A stretch of DNA of 64,000 nt from Odoribacter sp. UBA944. GTDB taxonomy: Bacteria > Bacteroidota > Bacteroidia > Bacteroidales > Marinifilaceae. Below, piece after piece: positions 60,566-64,000 of this stretch. The first letter of the stretch is position 1. Every line of letters begins with the position of its first letter. The DNA lies in assembly GCA_002293375.1 (NCBI GenBank), contig DBDA01000017.1, positions 39,587-103,586 of the forward strand. The letters run 5' to 3'. Under the pieces are notes generated by a model. That model searched no databases and was not told the DNA's origin. It saw only the letters and a list, made by a program, of their open reading frames with translations. Made by a program: the position numbers and the translations under genes.

Positions 60566-61576
60566 ATGACTCCGAAAAACCAGACTCCCTCTGAAACGCC
60601 TAAATACGAAACCACCTTCAATTATTTGCTTACGCACCGTGTGATTCCGCAGTTGATGTTTTCCGACCTGAAACTTTTCTACGAAAAGATTTTGACAAGT
60701 CCGGATACCATGCGACAGTTCATGCAAAAAGCCGTAGCCCACGCGACAGCTCTGGAGACGGGCCAATTGCGTTATGAACCACCTTACCCGATAGAAGATT
60801 TCAAGATGGGTATATACGGGAAAGAGGGAAGTGACGAATCGTCGGAGGACAACATTATCGTAATTGCATTTGCCAGGTTCTGGGAAGCCTGTGATTGCGT
60901 GGCGATCGCATTTCCTGTATCGCGCGTTGGTTATTATACCTGTGAAGTGGCAGTTGATCCGGTGAACAGCGATGTTTCGTATATGCTTGGAGGTTGGGAA
61001 CCCAGTGGCTCATCGTTCCGGCACAACAATTACGGCGAAATGCCCATGCCCCTTGATCCGCAGGTTTTCATTGACCGGGTGATCGGGATCGCTTACGGAA
61101 AAGGAGAAATAGACCCTGAAAATCCCGAGTCGAAAGCTTATCCCAACGATGAGCTTCTGAAAGAACGCACGGCGGAGATCAAAGAGATCATCGCGGAGCG
61201 AAATGCTTCATACCCGGTCGCAGTGGATCCGACTAAAGTTGGCTCGTACAATGCGCACACCTGTTCCGGTGGCGGTTATTTCTACGATGAGGTACTGGAA
61301 TACCGGGTTTGGGTACATGCTTCTGAAGGTGACAATTATGAGGCTTTCCCGTCGTACGAAAAAGCGCTGAAATTTTCCCATGAAACGCAGGGCGCCGAGG
61401 AACCGCTGGTACTTGTGCTTCAACGGGAGCATGTCAACCAACGCGAAGACGGAACGTATGAACACATTACCGGCGATCGCATTACCGAATGGCGTGTTGA
61501 GTGGCTGACGGAAGAGACCAAACGGAACGAAAACGCTATCCGTGAATTTTTGAAACAGCACAACGCAGCAGAATAA
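60566..61576 (+). CDS. Hypothetical protein, C-terminal region resembling a GCN5-associated domain
   Basis: This 336-residue soluble protein has no signal peptide. The N-terminal part is unrecognised. The C-terminal part (FYDEVLEYRVWVHASEGDN, then FSHETQGAEEPLVLVLQREH and ITGDRITEWRVEWL) resembles the tail region seen in some proteins annotated as GCN5-related acetyltransferases, but no acetyl-CoA binding motif is visible. It is followed after 24 bases by two small ORFs and a flavin reductase on the same strand, which may form one operon. The assignment is weak. Confidence 0.7.
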   Translation: MTPKNQTPSETPKYETTFNYLLTHRVIPQLMFSDLKLFYEKILTSPDTMRQFMQKAVAHATALETGQLRYEPPYPIEDFKMGIYGKEGSDESSEDNIIVIAFARFWEACDCVAIAFPVSRVGYYTCEVAVDPVNSDVSYMLGGWEPSGSSFRHNNYGEMPMPLDPQVFIDRVIGIAYGKGEIDPENPESKAYPNDELLKERTAEIKEIIAERNASYPVAVDPTKVGSYNAHTCSGGGYFYDEVLEYRVWVHASEGDNYEAFPSYEKALKFSHETQGAEEPLVLVLQREHVNQREDGTYEHITGDRITEWRVEWLTEETKRNENAIREFLKQHNAAE

Positions 61577-61600
61577 GAGGGGCCATATAACCGAAACAGC

Positions 61601-61903
61601 ATGAAAAATCCGCATTTGTTAGAAATTAAAACATTGTCGTCCATGGAATGGTGCGATAAAGACATGGTCATGCTTCACGTCTGCTTTCAATTGTTGTCGG
61701 ATTGTGTGGAAGAAGAAAATTTGCTGGATGGACACACCGACTGGGGCCATACCGAAGAGACCCGGAAAATCAAAACAGAGATCGAAAGTTTATACCGTTG
61801 GTGGAACGAACGCAAAGAAAACGATGTAGACGAACAACAATACGAAAAAGACAACGAAATGCTCATCCGTTTAATCAAAATCCGCAAACACTTATGGACC
61901 TGA
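61601..61903 (+). CDS. Small hypothetical protein
   Basis: This 100-residue protein is acidic and charged, with two Trp-rich regions (SMEWCDKDMVMLHVCFQLLS and ESLYRWWNERKENDVDEQQY). It looks helical and soluble. No family is assigned. Its last ten bases overlap the start of a 30-residue frame (61894-61986). It may be co-transcribed with the 60566 gene and the FMN reductase. Confidence 0.65.
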   Translation: MKNPHLLEIKTLSSMEWCDKDMVMLHVCFQLLSDCVEEENLLDGHTDWGHTEETRKIKTEIESLYRWWNERKENDVDEQQYEKDNEMLIRLIKIRKHLWT

Positions 61904-61986
61904 AACAAGAGATCTCCGCCCGTCCCGCCGAAAAAATGGCGTCGATGGCTGTTATGATGCGTATGTTTAATATGGTAAAAATATGA
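61894..61986 (+). CDS. Possible 30-residue microprotein
   Basis: ATG at 61894 overlaps the end of the preceding gene by ten bases, and the TGA at 61984-61986 lies four bases before the FMN reductase ATG. The peptide begins MDLKQEISARPAEKMASM and is unusually rich in Met (eight of thirty). The tight fit between two genes suggests translational coupling, but there is no homology evidence. It could be chance. Confidence 0.35.
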   Translation: MDLKQEISARPAEKMASMAVMMRMFNMVKI

Positions 61987-61990
61987 GGTT

Positions 61991-62527
61991 ATGAGAATTG
62001 GAATGCTCGTAGGTTCTCTGCGCAGGGAGAGTTTCTCGCGCAAGATTGCAGAAAACGTTGCTAGGTTACTGCCCGGCGATATGGTGGTGGAGTGGGTCTC
62101 GATAGATCTGCCGATGTATAATCAGGATTTGGACGATGACGGTGTACCGTCGCAATCCTGGATGGATTTCAGGGCGAAGGTCGGGGAGTGTGACGCTTAT
62201 CTGTTTGTCACACCCGAATACAACCGTTCCATTCCGGCTGTCATCAAAAACGCATTAGATGTCGGAAGCCGTCCATACGGCCGGAATGTGTGGGGAGGTA
62301 AGAAGGGTGCAGTGATCAGTGTTTCGCCGGGGGCTATTGGCGGGTTCGGTGCCAATCATGCGCTTCGGCAAGCGGTGGTGTTCCTCGATATTACCATGCT
62401 TCAGCAGCCGGAAATGTACATCGGCGGGGTTACGAAACTACTTGACGAGAACGGAAACACCAACGAAGGTACAACGGCATACCTGCAAAAATTTGTGATG
62501 CAGTTTGTAAAATTTGTGAAAGGGTAA
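61991..62527 (+). CDS. NADPH-dependent FMN reductase family protein
   Basis: This 178-residue flavodoxin-like protein reduces FMN, quinones or similar electron acceptors with NAD(P)H. The flavin-binding loop is MLVGSLRRESFSRKIAENVA, and the second signature is FVTPEYNRSIPAVIKNALD, with SPGAIGGFGANHALRQAVV later. It resembles the chromate/quinone reductase (ChrR/YieF) group. The specific acceptor is unknown. A terminator follows. Confidence 0.93.
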   Translation: MRIGMLVGSLRRESFSRKIAENVARLLPGDMVVEWVSIDLPMYNQDLDDDGVPSQSWMDFRAKVGECDAYLFVTPEYNRSIPAVIKNALDVGSRPYGRNVWGGKKGAVISVSPGAIGGFGANHALRQAVVFLDITMLQQPEMYIGGVTKLLDENGNTNEGTTAYLQKFVMQFVKFVKG

Positions 62528-62598
62528 GGCATAGACTGGAATTCCTAGTTTTTTGTGCGGAGAAAGTTGGGAACTCCAGAAAATTGTAGCATAGAAAC

Positions 62599-62635
62599 AA
62601 AATAGGCTGCAAACACGTGGTTTACAGCCTATTTT
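62599..62635. terminator. Bidirectional terminator between the FMN reductase and dnaK genes
   Basis: Inverted repeat of about 15 bp (62599-62613 with 62621-62635; AAAATAGGCTG on the left pairs with CAGCCTATTTT) flanked by A and T runs. It lies between the two convergent genes. Its core is AATAGGCTG rather than GAGGCTG, so it is a relative of the other terminators at most. Confidence 0.8.
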
Positions 62636-62665
62636 TGCTATTTGTTGATTATTTCTAATCGCTTC

Positions 62666-64000
62666 TTACTTCACTTCTTCAAAATCAACATCGGTTACAT
62701 CATTATCCGGTGAGCTGCTGTTCCCGCCGCCGGCATTCGGATCGGCTTGGGGATCTTGCTGGCCGCCGGCCTGTTGCTGGGCGTTGTACATCTCCTGAGA
62801 AGCAGCCTGGAACACTGTATTGAGTTCCGTTGTGGCAGCATCGATTCCGGCAATATCCTGCGCCTTGTGAGCCTCTTTGAGTTTTTCCAGCGCAGCCTCA
62901 ATCGGCGTCTTCTTGTCGGCGGGGATTTTGTCGCCAAACTCCTTCATCTGCTTCTCGGTTTGGAAAATCAAACTGTCGGCGTGGTTCAGTTTGTCGATCC
63001 GTTCGCGCTCCTTCTGGTCGGCTTCCGCGTTGGCAGTCGCTTCGTCCTTCATCCGTTTGATGTCGGCATCCGAAAGGCCGGAAGAGGCTTCGATCCGGAT
63101 GGATTGCTCTTTACCGGTCGCTTTGTCTTTGGCAGCTACCTGAAGAATCCCGTTGGCGTCGATATCGAAGGTCACTTCGATCTGAGGTACCCCTCTGGGG
63201 GCAGGCGGAATACTGTCCAGGTGGAACCGGCCGATGGTTTTATTATCTTTTGCCATGGAACGTTCTCCCTGTAAGATATGGATCTCTACAGAAGGCTGGT
63301 TGTCAGCAGCCGTGGAAAATACTTCCGATTTTTTGGTCGGTATGGTCGTATTGGATTCGATCAACTTGGTCATTACCCCACCCAGAGTTTCAATACCGAG
63401 AGAGAGCGGAGTAACATCCAGTAACAGCACATCCTTCACCTCACCGGTCAGTACACCTCCCTGAATAGCTGCGCCGATTGCTACCACTTCGTCAGGATTT
63501 ACTCCCTTGGAAGGGGCTTTGCCGAAAAATTCCTCTACTTTCTTCTGCACGGCCGGAATACGGGTGGATCCCCCAACCAGGATCACTTCGTCGATCTGCT
63601 TGGCCTGCATGCCGGCGTCTTTCAACGCCTTTTTGCACGGTTCGATGGTGCTTTCCACCAACTGGTGGGTCAACTGGTCGAACTGCGCCCGGGAGAGGCT
63701 TCTCACCAAGTGTTTTGGAATACCGTCTACCGGGAAGATGTACGGCAGGTTGATCTCCGTCGTTGTGGAACTGGAGAGTTCGATCTTCGCTTTCTCAGCC
63801 GCCTCTTTCAGGCGCTGGTGCGCCATCGGGTCTTTTCGGATATCGACGCCTTCATCTTTTTTAAATTCATCTGCCAGCCAGTTGATGATGATATCATCAA
63901 AATCGTCACCTCCCAGGTGGGTATCCCCATTGGTCGATTTTACCTCAAAAACACCGTCTCCCAATTCCAGGATGGAGATATCGAACGTACCGCCCCCGAG
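62666..64000 (-). CDS. dnaK: Molecular chaperone DnaK (partial, C-terminal 444 residues)
   Basis: The gene enters from the right edge. The first residues read LGGGTFDISILELGDG, the phosphate-2 loop of the Hsp70 ATPase domain, so about the first 190 residues are missing. The rest is intact: VEEFFGKAPSKGVNPDEVVA, the substrate-binding domain from LLLDVTPLSLGIETLGG, and the helical lid. The C-terminal tail is rich in Gln and Gly and ends DVTDVDFEEVK, an EEVK-type ending like other bacterial DnaK. It folds proteins in the cytoplasm with DnaJ and GrpE. Co-chaperone genes are not in the window. Confidence 0.97.
   Translation of the reverse strand, partial: LGGGTFDISILELGDGVFEVKSTNGDTHLGGDDFDDIIINWLADEFKKDEGVDIRKDPMAHQRLKEAAEKAKIELSSSTTTEINLPYIFPVDGIPKHLVRSLSRAQFDQLTHQLVESTIEPCKKALKDAGMQAKQIDEVILVGGSTRIPAVQKKVEEFFGKAPSKGVNPDEVVAIGAAIQGGVLTGEVKDVLLLDVTPLSLGIETLGGVMTKLIESNTTIPTKKSEVFSTAADNQPSVEIHILQGERSMAKDNKTIGRFHLDSIPPAPRGVPQIEVTFDIDANGILQVAAKDKATGKEQSIRIEASSGLSDADIKRMKDEATANAEADQKERERIDKLNHADSLIFQTEKQMKEFGDKIPADKKTPIEAALEKLKEAHKAQDIAGIDAATTELNTVFQAASQEMYNAQQQAGGQQDPQADPNAGGGNSSSPDNDVTDVDFEEVK

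Overview
The window is about 64 kb of chromosomal DNA with roughly balanced base composition, from a member of the Bacteroidota, most likely the order Bacteroidales. The evidence is two SusC/SusD pairs, fimbrillin-like and other lipoproteins, a C10 (streptopain-type) protease, promoters of the Bacteroidota type (TTTG, about 19 bases, TAnnTTTG) with little Shine-Dalgarno signal, meso-diaminopimelate dehydrogenase, two-subunit methylmalonyl-CoA mutase, menaquinone genes, and the acpP-fabF-rnc order. I do not name a genus. No tRNA, rRNA, CRISPR array, prophage or insertion sequence was recognised.

Layout. 1-5.0 kb: tail of an RND efflux pump gene, an AraC regulator, two outer-membrane barrel proteins and a LytS/LytTR two-component pair. 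5.0-20.9 kb: an accessory surface locus made of two divergent SusC/SusD operons. The left one carries a Calx-beta lipoprotein and is followed by a C10 protease and a fimbrillin-like lipoprotein. The right one carries a zinc metallohydrolase lipoprotein and a frameshifted DUF4302-like lipoprotein. The two susC starts lie in a near-identical inverted repeat of about 120 bp. The gene content suggests capture of protein or peptide at the cell surface. 20.9-34.7 kb: housekeeping genes (DUF58, trxA, dnaE, purN; acpP-fabF-rnc; efp; tsaB-tsaC; ddh; a MocR regulator with pdxS). 34.7-40.2 kb: an MFS exporter, a CDGSH iron-sulfur protein, a LemA/TPM cluster, a peroxiredoxin and a LysE exporter. 40.2-44.5 kb: mutA-mutB behind the clearest promoter in the window. 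44.6-54 kb: a SUKH-like protein, then a minus-strand run menA, CPBP protein, symporter, two TetR regulators, TolC, HlyD and two ABC-2 permeases. 54-64 kb: ubiE/menG, a CDF transporter, an M18 aminopeptidase, recQ, a block of poorly characterised genes, an FMN reductase, and dnaK, which runs off the right edge.

Most notable points: (1) a leader of about 80-120 bp is duplicated between the LytTR regulator gene and trxA, 18 kb apart and in opposite orientation; in both places it starts just after the upstream gene's stop codon and carries the same start of a small upstream ORF. (2) The divergent susC genes share inverted 5' ends and a palindrome upstream, an arrangement that could support inversion or gene conversion. 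(3) The efp-tsaB intergenic region is strongly structured, with three nested or adjacent inverted repeats including 21-base perfect arms. (4) An exact 11-bp, six-copy tandem repeat follows the lysE-type gene.
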